64,000 nucleotides of DNA from Lingula anatina (taxonomy: Eukaryota; Brachiopoda; Lingulata; Lingulida; Lingulidae). This document shows positions 25,962 through 38,439 of the stretch, piece by piece. Numbering within the stretch: position 1 is the first letter of the stretch; each line of letters begins with the position of its first letter. A program made the position numbers and the translations under genes. The notes under the pieces are model-generated. The model searched no databases and was not told the origin of the DNA. It worked only from the letters and a program-made list of their open reading frames with translations. The stretch spans positions 202,849-266,848 of the forward strand of contig NW_019775654.1 in the NCBI RefSeq assembly GCF_001039355.2, in the 5' to 3' direction.

Positions 25962-28900
25962 CACTGAAATCAAACACTTATGATATAAACTAGTAACATC
26001 AGCGGTCAGTCCAATGAATATATTTTTATTTGTAGTAAATTACTGTTCTGCCTTTCAAATTCAAAGCACATTTAGGAAAGGTTCTTAATTTTGACATATT
26101 TGTTTATATACTGAATTCATATTTAAACAACTTACAACAATTTGTACAGTTGGATCAAGGATATCAATCAACTAGCAATATATTTCCCTTTTATATCAAC
26201 CTAATTTCTTGCAAATGACTGTATTCTGTATTTACTTGTGTCCAGAGTGTTCGGTCAGTAGTTTTCTCTAATATATTGTGCAGTATTCAGTGCTTTTATA
26301 TAATCCTAGAATTTCTACTATTGCTATTAAAAAGCGATTTTAGCTTTATATGTATAAATTTTAGACAATGAAATATCTGTATCCTTCTTCGTGTCACAGT
26401 TTCACTTTGCCTCTGTTTTCGTTGCCTTATTTTACAAACTAGTTAAAACTGGGGCAACGCATTTCGGCTACTGTGGTGAGCACCTAGCATGTGAGAAAAA
26501 ACTGAGACAAAGTTTGACTGCACTGCTGAGGACTTAAAAGTGTCAAACACACTCCAACTATTAAATTTTTGTCATTTACTTAGCTTGCTGGCTGACACAA
26601 GTTTATAAGAATACAACGGTATAGTATGCAAACCAGAATTTATAGGGAAGTAATATCTGCGCATTGCCTCGACATACTTATGTTCTCATTATACACACCT
26701 TTATATTTCAGGAAATCAATCCATGGTTAAGTAAAAGGGTCTAAATTAATGCATTTAATTTTGAGACCCGCTCCCGATTCAAACCATAACATCAGTAAAC
26801 TTCCGGTGGCGGGTATTGTGGGACAAGTTCAAGATAGCCCCAACCCCAATATATTATTATTTTCTTTTACTGTGCACCACTCTTTACTTAATTTGCAATG
26901 GTTTTGATTAAATGTGTAACATAAAGAATGACCAAATAGGACTGTATTGTTTCCATAAACATATGTTTACTGACGCTAGTTTTAAATTCAACGCGAAGTT
27001 ACTGGTACTTCGTCGGAAACGAGGACATCTAGTGGTCAGTTTTTGTAACAAGGCCTGTAATATTTAACCTTGATTAAAAGACGAAGAAAATTGCCAATGT
27101 TTTAGACTGATAGCTACTTATATGTCCCACCCCATTTTTATACTGTCGTGGAGTTAAAGTGATAACAACTCTTCTTTTTGGCGGAAAAGTGCCATATAAA
27201 ACGGATTTTCCTGGGGTAATTAAAGGGATAATAACTCTTCGTTTCGGCCAAAAAATTAATTTTCCTGGAGTAAACAACAATTTTCCCACACTTACCAATG
27301 GTGAATGAATCCATTTTTACATTCAAAGTTAGTCCCTGGTTTTTTTTCTAAAAAGCTTGGTTTTTTGTTAAAATCTTTACCGAGAAAGTCTTAAGAGATT
27401 TTAACAGAGTATAGCCATCAATGGAGGTCACGTGGTCTAAAGACAATTGCTCAGATATCAGAATAATAGCTATAACTGCCGTTTTGAGGTAAAACAGAAT
27501 ATATTATATTTCTATGAGTTATTCACAATGTTTTTATTGTGAAATATAGATCTCATACGAAGAGTTATTATCCCTTTAAGCGACAATATTTTCCCATTTT
27601 TACTAATGGTTTAAAAACGATCGCGAATTGTGCCTTCTTACTGTCCGTTGTGATTTTTTAATAGTATAAATTGACTGAATAGTAGATTTAAATAATATCA
27701 CAAGTGCAATGGTCCATTAGTGGTTCTTAAAAAGAGCTAATAACGCCATTTAAAGACACTAATGAAATATATTGTATAGGCCTATACTGCGTTAAAAAAG
27801 AGAAAACACATGCATTTTCCAGGAAGGAAAAGTTCGAGGTGCGCCAACAGGTAGAGTTTGTGTCTGAAATTATACAAATTATAAATTGCCTTTACCGAGA
27901 AAGTATTTGCACGAATTATAAACAGAAAAATTACCATAATATTTTTTCACCACTGAACGACATTTTCATATCAACATTCGTCAAAATTGAAATGGAATTT
28001 TTTTTTTTTTTTTTGCATTTTTCAGTGATATAGGCTACACAAGTAATTAATAACTTTAATGGAAAATTTACAACGGAAGGTTAAATCTCGACTTTAAAAT
28101 GAGCAAAAAAAAGATACTTCTTATTAATGTGACGAAGTTATTGGCTTGTCTTCGTCATGTTACGCGAGGTAGCAAATACAACTCAGATATTATCTTTCTT
28201 ATTATTTATTGAACTACTGTCCTGTTATTACCCGCGCCGCTTCCTTCATTTCTATTCCTACCTCATGCAATCTATAGTGGCCTTCTCTCTGTTTACACTA
28301 AGCGCAGTTGTATAAATACCATAAGAGCATGTCAATCAACTTAAGTTACTCTACGAAACACTCCCCGCTCTTATTCGCTGCACGCTGTCACTTACTAACG
28401 TTACATTAATTAACAGCATTTTATCTGTTCAATTCACACTTTGCATTATTGGATACATGTTTGCATCACTGAAGTTGCAGAATATTTAGGCTATACAACA
28501 ATCATTTGTAAAAGTATTTTTTAAAACCTTTAGATTATTCCACCAACACAAATCAAATAGATGCAGCACTGATATTTTGCAAAAGTATGAGACAGTTTAA
28601 ATTTTTAATTTACTGTTGGCAGATTTGGCAAAATCATTACCTGTATAAAAGATGTGAAAAATGCTAGTGGAAATGCAATGGGTCATGGTTAGGATGCAAA
28701 AATTATTGTTTGAAAAAGTAGACAAACTTTAATTCATTGACAAAAAATGTCAAAATAAAGTAATTGTGGAAACAATTTTCAGTATTTAGCGAGCAAATAA
28801 CGTAATGACTTTTGCAACAAACTACAGAGATACCTCCGGAGGACAGCTCCCTACTAAACCTTCTGTCAGGCCTTCGTTATTATTGCCAAGGTTAGGCATA

Positions 28901-29134
28901 AACTAATATTAAGTTCAAAAGATTGAAATTTTAATTTTTTTGTTTGCCAAACAACAGTGGCAAAATAAAAAATACAGGAAGTATATATAACTCTATTTAT
29001 GTCATGTTCGACTACCGGACTCTAACTACCGGTAGATCTCAAAAGCTGGGATTTTAAAGGGATTATTTTACATTAGTTTTTCATTGTAACTTATTCTTCC
29101 TTCAAACTTTTTCTGCCTCTACTATTTTTACAAA
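25962..29134. other. Upstream region of CEP83, no recognised gene
   Basis: No exon recognised. A CpG- and ETS-like stretch (CTTCCGGTGGCGGG near 26801-26814) is the best candidate for the CEP83 promoter or first exon, since ETS sites are common at housekeeping starts, but this is a guess. The segment 27130-27620 contains a dispersed repeat described separately. Confidence 0.4.
27140..27620 (-). repeat. Dispersed repeat with internal short tandem units
   Basis: Read on the minus strand, 27345-27237 matches 41246-41365 on the plus strand (shared CAGGGACTAACTTT, ATGGATTCAT.TACCATTGG and CAGGAAAATT.ATTTTTTGGCC). Downstream the block CCAGGAAAAT...GAAGAGTT.TTAT is repeated, and an inverted piece (CGAAGAGTTATTATCCCTTT) lies at about 27558-27577. 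Confidence 0.7.
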
Positions 29135-29171
29135 ATGAATATGGCTAGTGGCAAGAGAGCTATTTATGAAG
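29135..29171 (+). CDS. Possible lone first coding exon
   Basis: ATG at 29135 gives MNMASGKRAIYE followed by a perfect donor (AAG|GTAAGT, GT at 29172). Further exons on the + strand were not found, and the minus-strand gene at 29329-37897 occupies the region downstream. It may be the start of a gene with distant exons, or chance. Confidence 0.2.
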
Positions 29172-29328
29172 GTAAGTTACTACGTTTTATTATTTTTTTT
29201 TCAGTCTGCATAATGACAAATGAACTTTAATGCAAGCAATTCTCGCATATTTATGAGCACCGGAAGTGGTTGTGGGGACTCACGTTGTGGTGGTAGGTGC
29301 AGTAAAAAATAATCACACTCAAATAGTC

Positions 29329-32300
29329 CTACTGGTACATCGCGGAGTTTATAGCTGAGCACCCTTTCACTGAGTAAGTTGGACTCACTATACTGCCCAA
29401 TGTATCCCATGCCTGAGTTATAAAAGAAGGAGTAATAGAAACTTTTGAATGTCACATTTCAAGAACAATAAGACAAGAAAAGCTTTGCTAATTTATTCAT
29501 TTTCGTAAAATACACCACTGCTTCAATACTTTTGATAAACGCAGAAAAGCTAATGTGCTAATGTGCTAAAGTCGAACACCAAAAGTTTTGTAAGTTAAAT
29601 GATATGCTTTAAATAAATAAATCTTCCAATGAGGTGTCTGAAGGGCAAAGCATCAACGAAAATTTTCAAATTGAAACGAAAGGATGACAATATTAATTCT
29701 GCTGGTAGACACGATTCATACAATTGTCCTCTTATCTTACCATCGTTACGATAGCTGTGTATTGCGTACTTTTTCATCCTTGCATTTAGAGTACGAGTCA
29801 TGTTTGTTCTCCAATCAACAGAATTCAAGCTATTGAATATCTGCGAAAAGTTTCTCTTTTACAGTTTATTTGCCCTCTCGTAGTAACGTTAACGTTGACA
29901 ACTACATATTAGGAAGCAAATGTGCATTATTTGCATCTTTTCAATGTGCACTTTTTATAATTAAAATTCGTAATTATAAAAACATGTCTCTACCCCGAAA
30001 AATGTCCCCGTTGCTGTATCTATGGTAAAAATGCCGTAAGACTGTACCTTTTCCCAACTAACCGTGGACATGTTAGTCCTATACACGTACAGACCCCAGG
30101 GGAGAAATGTGGCTGGTGTTGGGGTTTTATACGTAACTGATTTCGGTGTGGGGACGGCCTGAAATTGAATCATCAATATAGCATTATTATATAGAAAAAT
30201 TTCCGGAGTTTCTACGCCTACCAAAGCGCATAAACAAGATGCGAGTCACACGTTAATATATATATATATTGGGTGTTTTTATACTTGATGCATCACAGAA
30301 CCTAACCAATCATTGGCAATTATGTGTGGTTCAGGTGCATTGGCGATTCCATTCTCTGCCTCTATATCAGATAGAGGGATACATAGATCATTTATTTCAA
30401 CATTAGCAGAGGGTACAAAAACAATACAAACGCAGAATACACTAAATATACAATTATCTTAGCCTAACAAAGTTATACTTTCACCACAAATACATTTCTG
30501 CATAAAACTGGAACAAATATATTTGTTGTATGTTCAAAACCCTTTTTCAATATTCATATACACTTTGTTGTCTGTCTATCTGGTATACTTACCGGGGTTG
30601 AAATTTAAACGAAGAAACTGGAATATCACGTAAAGGTTCCAAAATTTTAAAAAATTATAGAAAACAAGCTCACGCACCAGGAATATATGTTCCCCGTAAA
30701 ACATAGACATGGTTTGGTCAAGTCTTCCCGTATATCCAGATCCGGTAACGTCAACGGCTTGAAGAACCTTAACCACCCAGCCTGCGCTCGAAATGAACTC
30801 TTCTATTTGAAAATTATCTGAAATATTAAATTTTCCACACGATCTGAAATATTAAATCTTAAATATGTTTGAAAATGTTTAAAAAACATTCTTTTCTTCA
30901 TTAAAAGATCAAAGATTAATTAAAGCCCCCTTGAAAACGGATGTTATTGGGCAGATCAGGACAGAGGTTATACTCCGTGGTCTTGTCTGGGTCCCTGATG
31001 GGCCTCGTATATAGACAGGCCTATTTCTTGGGTCACTGTACTGTGTATACATAGCGACCGCTGGTGTCTGTAGTTGAGAATAGATTAAGACTATACACCT
31101 GCTATATTTGAGCCTATTTCGACTAAATAGAAGTTTATTATTATTATACTAGATTGGTTGATTAAAGGTTGTCCATTTTAAGAGACTATTCCCAGACCCT
31201 ATCGTACTAACTTTGGATCGAACTATCTCCAAGGGGATTCTTGCTTAATTGCAATTAATTTAGGAGGCTCAGATGTCTGTCACGCCTGCTGAGGCAGATA
31301 GGGGGTAATTAACTATCGTTTAGCAGCTTTAGTGGGCGTGCCAGACGTCTAAGCCGCTTAGGCTGAAAGGAACTTAGCGAGGGACCCCGTGGAGATGGAC
31401 CGATTCTTTTAGATCGATCCAGGGATGGGAACCCAGACTGAGTTCCCATCCCTAGATCGATCTATCTGGATCGGTCTATCTCCCTGGGGAGTCTCACTAA
31501 TTTGCTATCAACTAGCCGGCTTAAAAGTTTGTCACGCCTACCGAATCAGCTAGGGTGTAAAGATAATTACCCCCTAACAGCTTTACTATGCGTGACAGAC
31601 ATTTAAGCCGGTCAAGTCGAAAGCAATTTAGTGAGACTCCCCAGGAGATAGATCAATTCAAATATCTGTGAGAATGGTCTCCTAGTCTAAGGCCCTGTAA
31701 TAGCAAACCCCCTGCATTAGCCCACGTTGGACCATGTGGGTCTTTTATGGAACCCTTGTTGTAGCCCATCAGGGACCCACGTGGTGCTGATGGAAAAATC
31801 CATCTGGGACCCATATCACAGACCATATGAAAAACATGGACAAAAAACTTATATGCTCTGTCCATTTTGTATGAAATCTGCCAAATACGGAAATAAATGT
31901 TAAGTGATCAATAACGGATTTCTTTAAGGTTATCATTCTGAAATTATGGGCTCAATCCCATTGAAAGAATGGGTCTACGCAACTCGGTGGGGAATCTCAG
32001 TGAATGCAATCAGTTTAACAAAAATTTCAGTGGGAATCCTACCCGTTTTAACACTGCACTGTGTATTTGGGTTGAGGTGGAAGGGATGAAACTCCATCTT
32101 CCCGCCAGCTACTAGGACGCGTCCATCAAGGATAGCAGAGGGAGTCACATTGGACATATCTATTCCAAAGTGGTCGCTAAAAAAGTCCACTGCGTCCTGT
32201 CCAAACTTTATAATAGTCTGATTGCTGCAAGAGTGAAAAATGCCTTGTGGCTACTGTTCATCGATACACAATAAACATAATATCATGCCCCATCTGCATT

Positions 32301-35300
32301 GCTACGGCCCATAAGAGCCTAGGTGTGATTGTGAATTTATCACCACACAATTATCAGTGAGTTGAAATGCAATCCAATTTTAAAAAAATCATAAAATCAA
32401 TATAAGCTGTCCAGCATGACGTTTTTGACACTATCTTTAGGTCAATTAAGATATATATTTTTATGCTAAAAGTACACCAAACGATTGTGTTAAATTTATG
32501 ACAGTGATATCTCCCCGGCACTTGACGTGATGACACCTTGAAGGAAATTCATTACATGGATGAATGACGGGATCATAGAGGGAAGAAGAAATATATAGCT
32601 TGTCACGTATGTTACAAAACAAGGTGCATTTACAGTATGTCACTTCCTTGATCAGAAAGGTAAAGGTGTTCTATTATTCAGATCTGATTGATGGATGTAA
32701 TGGTGTATCTTTGGATTGTAAAGGATACGCAGCATTCTCACCACATATGTATTATATGGGTTAAAGGGATGTGGAAAATACTCAGAAACAAACCTAATTT
32801 ATTAATAAACATTATACACACACTGGACAATAGAAGTGTCACCCCTACTGAACCAATACTATGGGAGAGATAAATGACTGTGGAATAATATGCTCCTGGT
32901 AGCATTTTATTAACATCAAATTTCACCAAAAATCACAAAATGAGAACAAAATATGTATTCTACCAAAATATGCAGTTTCAAGTCCAAAATTAGTACTTAG
33001 TGGCATAGCCACGTGACCTAATAATAGGTGCCAGTCTACGAGGCAAGGATTCATATGATTGTCTGATGCGTTCAGGGCTTATGTTGGCCCAAGCATGAAA
33101 CACTGAATTGTCATCCCGGTGAACAAATGGATAATTCCTGTCACCAAACATGTTAGTAATAGGTGGTAGCAAGCCTGACTCCAAAACATCGATATATTTC
33201 TAGTGATTCATATTTCCATCAACCACTATCAATTTGCCCACGCCATGGATGCTGATGCAGCCCCACACCATGATGAATATGCTGCTCCGGGTTCGAAAAT
33301 TCAGTGCATGTGGTTCAAATGCTTTACCAGCAGTTCGCCAGCATCGTACCCGTCTGTCATTAGAGGTCAGACAAAAGCGACACTCATCAGAAAAAAAATA
33401 TAGGACCAATTGTCATGGACTGTCCAGTTCCAGATCCTGTTGACCCTAGTTCACTCTACGTTGCCTGTTTTGTAACGATATAAGAGGTTTCAGTCTTGCT
33501 ACCCTGCTGTACACTCTCTGAGCATGTAACCGACGCCTAGCAATTTTCACAGACACATTCTTATGAAATTGTTCCACTGTGTTGTCAACTGACAAGCAGT
33601 GTCGAACTTTGACAACCTGGACATCAAAATCAGTCGTCGGTCTTCACGGCCAGTAGTTTTTCTTGGACGGCCCATCAGAGGCAATTTGTCTCTTGATCCA
33701 GTGTTTCTGTACCGAGACCAGACCCTCTGCACGGTTCTGACTGAACAATTCAATTGTATCGATATTCTGAAATTGCTTATATTCCTCCTCTTCAGGTTAA
33801 TAACTTGCACCTATAACCGTTAGATAATTGCCTGTATCTTGCCATATTGGAGGAAGACAGTAATAATATTTGCTGTACATGTACAAGACCAACAATACAA
33901 TTCCATGCTATAGCGGTTTTATACTCATTGGTCACATTATAATTAGACCAGGCATTATAACTACCCAAGATCTGCCTACTTTTATTACACCGATTTAGGG
34001 GGTGACACTTCTATTGTCCAGTGTGTGTATCTCCCTGGGAGTGGAAGCCCCATGTGTATACTAGTATTCCTTTGGCATGCAGGCCATATTGGAATTTATC
34101 AAAAGGTCTAAGAATAAAGGTTAGTTACTCACCACAAATATATTATTTGAGTAATAAGGATGTGGAAAACACACAGAAACAAAAATGATTTGACAGTGAA
34201 CAATGCACCTTCTTAGTTGGGATTAGTTGAAAACCCTTGTACATGTTCTAGTATTCCTATGCCACACGGTGGCCATCTTGGATTTTTCAAAAAGTCGAAT
34301 GAAACTCGTTTGCTATCTTACATATGTATACATGCATTATATGGATAATAAGGATGTGGAAACAACTGAGAAAATAATTTATTTGATAAAAATCAATATA
34401 GGTACGTATATATACGTTTTTCTATAGAATTTCTTAAATTGGAGGCCATTTTAGATTTTTCGACCAAATGGTAAAATTTTTCAGAGGGCTACGGCTCTAG
34501 AACGATTAAGTTTGGTGCTTTAGCTGACGTGTCACGATTTGGCCATTTTTTACTCTAAGCCACCCCACTATTGTTGTCTTATAAAAGTACTGTACATGAG
34601 GAAATCACTTCCACAGTGACTCATCTTACATCCAAAAACTTGTCTCTATCACAATATTCCCTATGGACAGATTAAAAGAAATTATTTCGACGTGTTACAT
34701 CTTTTTCACATGTTAACACAGTGTTAATGAAAAATTATAATAATGGCGTCTATATAACCAAGCAAAATAGTCAATAAATTGAACAGAAAATCAACTAGAG
34801 GATATGCATTAAGTGAGGGAACTGTTTAAAGGCAAAAGAGGTTATTTTATAGGAATCATTTTTCAATTTTTTTTCAGCCCTATACAGAAACGTCATGTTA
34901 TCTCATCTATATTACCCTTGACTGAACAGCTATACTCCCCTTATCTCTAACGAATGAAAAAGCGTGGGAGCCGCTTCATTTAAGGTTATGTCCTAATGAT
35001 ATTTCTGTCTGAAAAATTTTTCATGAATTTTTTTACATGCGATGTTGACACGATTGCATCCATATTAAAAATTTAAAAATTGGTAGGTAAGAATGTTATT
35101 TTTGTTGCTATGGTTATATGGTTTTTTAAAATTACTATAGTGCCCTATATGCAATTAAATTACAATTTTCCTCACAGATTGAGTTAAAACTCCGTATTTC
35201 TTACAAAGAATTCTCAGCATACATGTATAGGGCAGACATAGACAACAACAACAACAACAACAACAAAAAAAAAAGATAGGTACCCATGTAAATTATATTG

Positions 35301-36298
35301 CTAGATCGTTGCTGACACGCGGTGTACCATAAGCACGCTAACTGAACGCATTTTTTCCTTTAAATTTAATATCATTAATAATACGCCATACTACTCACTC
35401 TGATCTCCCAGCACACACATGATGCTGCAAAAACCCGGTACCGTTTTGTTCGAACGCTGGCCAATTCCCTTTCATCAGAAGTTCAAAATAAATTTTAGGA
35501 TAACCTACTCCATTTGGGATATCACAATCCAAGCTGTTACAGGGCACGTATAAAGAACAAAGCAGGATGTAGACAAGCGTTGTGACTGTTCTGAAACCAA
35601 AAGGGAAAACAGAAAATATTTTAATCATCAAACCACTGAAGAAATGAAAAATGTCTTTGGGAAATTTAACAAGAACAAAGAAGCATTCAAATATAAAAAG
35701 ATAGTTACAAAATAATAAGTAACACAGTTTTCCTTTCATAGGGTTTGTGGCGGCAGTGCAGGAAGTTAATTGTTCGTCATTGTTGCAACATTACATAATG
35801 ATTAAGAGCATAATCACCACCAATTTTTTATCACCTACTATTCGAAACATGGAAATTTAAAAAATGTAACTACAATTCGGCTTCATGCCCGTGGGAGTTG
35901 AAAGTCCCACACTGACAATGCCATATGTGAAAAAAATGCACAAAACACTGCATAGCCTCCAGAAAATGAATGCAATCGGACTGGTATTCTAGCACAGGCA
36001 TTTCAGTCCTATTAATCTTTTCAGTAAGCTTGAGAATCATAAGCAACAGGATTTTCCTTCAATGTTCATTATGGTAACAGTATCCCAAATAGGGCTTTCT
36101 TCAATTTTGATGCAATGTTGCATAATACTTAACAGCATACTAACCACCAAGTTTTAATTATTGCAGGAAACATGGATATCAAAAGCTGTGACTGTCAAAG
36201 GCTTTCAGTCACGCCAGTCACACCATGAAAATGCCAATATGTGAAAAATGAACATTTTACAGAAAATATATATATGCCCCCCTGGATTTGAGGTGCAA

Positions 36299-36395
<97 letters not shown>

Positions 36396-37897
36396 AATAA
36401 TAATCGCAAAGGTAAAAAAAAATAATTGCAAAGTTGGTATCAATTCTGTGAGAAAATGCAGTCATGGCCACTAGAAAATCATTCAACAATCTGTTTACAA
36501 AGGTGTGCTGTTTTTAGGCAACTCAGTTCATGCCAAAAAGTCCAATTGGCGTGTTGTGTTGAAAAAATGACTGTACTTATGGCAAAATGAACCCACAATT
36601 TCTGACTTCTGATTAAGCAATAAATTTCAGTTAAAATGCGCCTGAATGCAGTATTATACATACAGTTTTTAAAATTTTTCCACAAGGTGTCCGCTTACTG
36701 CCCCCCTGGCATTTTGCTCAGGCTACGGCCCTGACGCAGGAGACGGCATTATGCACAGACACATTTGTGTATGTAGAAATCATTCATAGATAGTGACACT
36801 TCGCTAATTCTGATATTAATCATTATGATTGGGGTATGTGTGGATATAAAAATAACTCAAGAGTTTAGTTTTTATAGCAACTATTATAATAAAATTTGTC
36901 AACTTTAAGATACCAGAATAAATTTGTGCTCCAGATTTTTTTATTTACAGACACAGATGCCTGCCGTGTGTTCCATAAAAACGGAATGTTTAAAAAAAAT
37001 GCTTATAGAAAGAACTTACTGCTGACAGAGTTCTTAAACACAAGCATTCACAATTTCCAGAACTAAATCTAGATGCTGTTACGTTTGCTATCTTACTACT
37101 ACATTCTCCTTTCATTCAATGAGGATGGCAATGAACTGTTCCTTGTGTTTTGGGCGCCCTCTCAGCAACCTAACTAATGGCCGCACTCAAAGATCTTTTT
37201 ATTTTAAATGTTATTTTAATTTTCTTGATGTGTCACGATGTAAATTATATGAAGAAATACTATACAGATAATTGCCATGCCGTTTCCTGACACGTTGATC
37301 ATTTAATACCATATTAATGCTGGCTTTTCATGAAAACTTATCAATAGCTGACCTTTATTTTCCCATTAAAAACACAGGTTGTCTCTGTACAGCGGCAATA
37401 TTGAAACCCAGATTTGAGTTGGTTGTAAAAAAAAAAAATCCGATAGACGTGCAACACATCCTTCTTTGTTTTATTTTTTATCAACACTTCTATTTCCAAT
37501 GTAAAATTATTGTAAATTAAAAGTGTGTATACTAAATTGAGGTCAGGAGCAGCTATTTTTCTACAGGGCCGTAGCCAGGGGGGTTCGGGGGGTTCGAAGG
37601 AACCACCCCTTTTGCTGGGAAAAGGTCCACTCTGGGTAAAATTTGTTCTAGGTACATGAAGTTTTTGTGGAAAAAGGTCCACTTTTTCAGAAAAAGAACT
37701 CCCTTTTGAAATTGCTGGCTACTGGCCCGTTCTACATTTAATCATCTAGGCGATAAACCATGGTTTAGATTTATTATTCGATGAATATTAAGAACTTAGT
37801 TGAACAAAACAACTTACCTGTACATCTTGTTTAACCGTTTATGTTGCTGAAGAACGTCTGATAATACTCCTCCCAATCGTTCGAGTGTGAAGACCAT
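29329..37897 (-). CDS. Unrecognised, probably secreted protein (six exons)
   Basis: Exons: 37897-37818, 35590-35399, 32224-32043, 30817-30678, 30158-29994, 29412-29329 (stop 29331-29329). All have GT/AG borders and the phases (2,2,1,0,0) join without conflict into 280 residues. The first ATG gives a 24-residue basic and amphipathic leader; the in-frame Met at residue 25 (37825) would instead begin MYRTVTTLVYILLCSLYVPC, a classical signal peptide, so I favour secretion from that start (256 residues). The mature part has at least four Cys, N-glycosylation sequons (NGTG, NQTI, NVTP), FGQDAVDFFSDHFGIDMSN, a Gly/His-rich strand (VAGGKMEFHPFHLNP) and an aromatic C-terminal part (FTIDTATGTFFGAWDTLG). 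I do not recognise the family and propose no function. The last exon choice rests on phase; another frame of the same segment is also open. Confidence 0.7.
31178..31680. mobile_element. Two adjacent palindromic MITE copies in intron 3
   Basis: Two imperfect palindromes of about 240 bp lie head to tail and meet at the inverted sequence GGGATGGGAACCC...GAGTTCCCATCCC near 31423-31455. Each arm carries AGATCGATC.ATCTCC..GGGGAGTCTCACTAA and the inverse TTAGTGAGACTCCCCAGGAG, with GTCACGCCTAC and its inverse around a central GGGTAATTA. A third copy is at 39566-39780. There is no coding capacity, so this is a non-autonomous DNA transposon family. Confidence 0.75.
32690..34460. repeat. About 200 bp direct repeat, three copies, split by Tc1 insertion
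   Basis: A unit with CACCACATATGTATTATAT, AAGGATGTGGAAAA..ACAGAAACA and a following CTAGTATTCCT.TG.CA..C.GGCCAT block appears around 32740-34090, 34135-34290 and 34318-34450. The first unit is interrupted by the Tc1-like element. The array lies in intron 2 of the unrecognised secreted gene. Confidence 0.7.
32817..34027 (-). mobile_element. Tc1/mariner-type DNA transposon, inactive
   Basis: The 1211 bp element is flanked by TA on both sides (32815-32816, 34028-34029) and bounded by perfect 29 bp terminal inverted repeats starting CACACACTGGACAATAGAAG (32817-32845 and 33999-34027). The minus strand encodes a transposase remnant: a helix-turn-helix part with SVRTVQRVWSRYRNTGS and the GRPRK motif (33810-33547), then FFSDECRF with the first or second catalytic Asp region (33385 onward), then VHRDDNSVFHAW (33130-33090). 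It is dead: the reading frame shifts between the two parts, TAG stops it at 33448-33446, and the segment expected to hold the third acidic residue (the SPDLNPIE-type block) is absent between FHAW and NISPERIRQS. Confidence 0.93.
35640..36800. repeat. Tandem-repeat element, block 1 (about 325 bp units)
   Basis: Contains two or more diverged units marked by TTGCAACATTACATAATG / TTGATGCAATGTTGCATAAT (35785 and 36108) and CTTCATGCCCGTGGGAGTT (35881). It ends with GACGCAGGAGACGGCATTATG and a hairpin-forming CACAGACACATTTGTGTATG at about 36733-36770. The same kind of right end closes block 2 at 41197-41245. A (TA)n tract interrupts it. Confidence 0.65.
36297..36390. repeat. Poly-A then (TA)n microsatellite
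   Basis: About 21 A bases are followed by some 36 TA dinucleotides and a short TAA run. Two overlapping minus-strand open frames across it are only low-complexity translations. Confidence 0.97.
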
Positions 37898-38439
37898 AGT
37901 TTTCGTAATGTTTTAAAAATCCCGTTTACCCCGGGGGAAGCACTCATTGGAAGGTTGGGTACATAATCTATAAAATGGTCTTAAAATTCGAGCCTTGAAT
38001 GCGTACTTCTCAATCTCTTTTTTTCTGTTTCAACCACAAAACTCTTTTTATTTCATGAAAACTTGTAAACGCATCTTTCTAAAAAATTACTTATTTTGAC
38101 GCTTCTCTTACTTTTTATATTTGTACCCAGCCTAATCAGTGCTGTCCCTCCCGGGAGTGACTCATTGGTTTTTGATAGGCAGCCGTTATAGGGGCACTTT
38201 TATCTGCATTGCTGTCGACCCATTAAAAGTACCTCCATAAGTTAATATAACACCTGTTCGTCTGATATCCATATTTTCCAATAACTACATTGTAAACAAC
38301 TCACAGAAATACAATAAATTCTATTTTACCATCAAAACGGCGGTTAACACAATTATTCTGGAATTTGTGCTTGCCATCACATCATATGACCTCCATATAT
38401 GGCTACACTCTGTAATAATGTCTTAAGAGAATATTACAA

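Noticed and set aside
29201-29455. Alternative frame over the last exon of the unrecognised secreted gene
   Set aside because: The acceptor at 29413 joins in phase 0 to the preceding exon and gives AWDTLGSIVSPTYSV then TAG; the longer frame would need a different phase.
36195-36489. Minus-strand frames with long IY repeats
   Set aside because: They are translations of the poly-A/(TA)n microsatellite.
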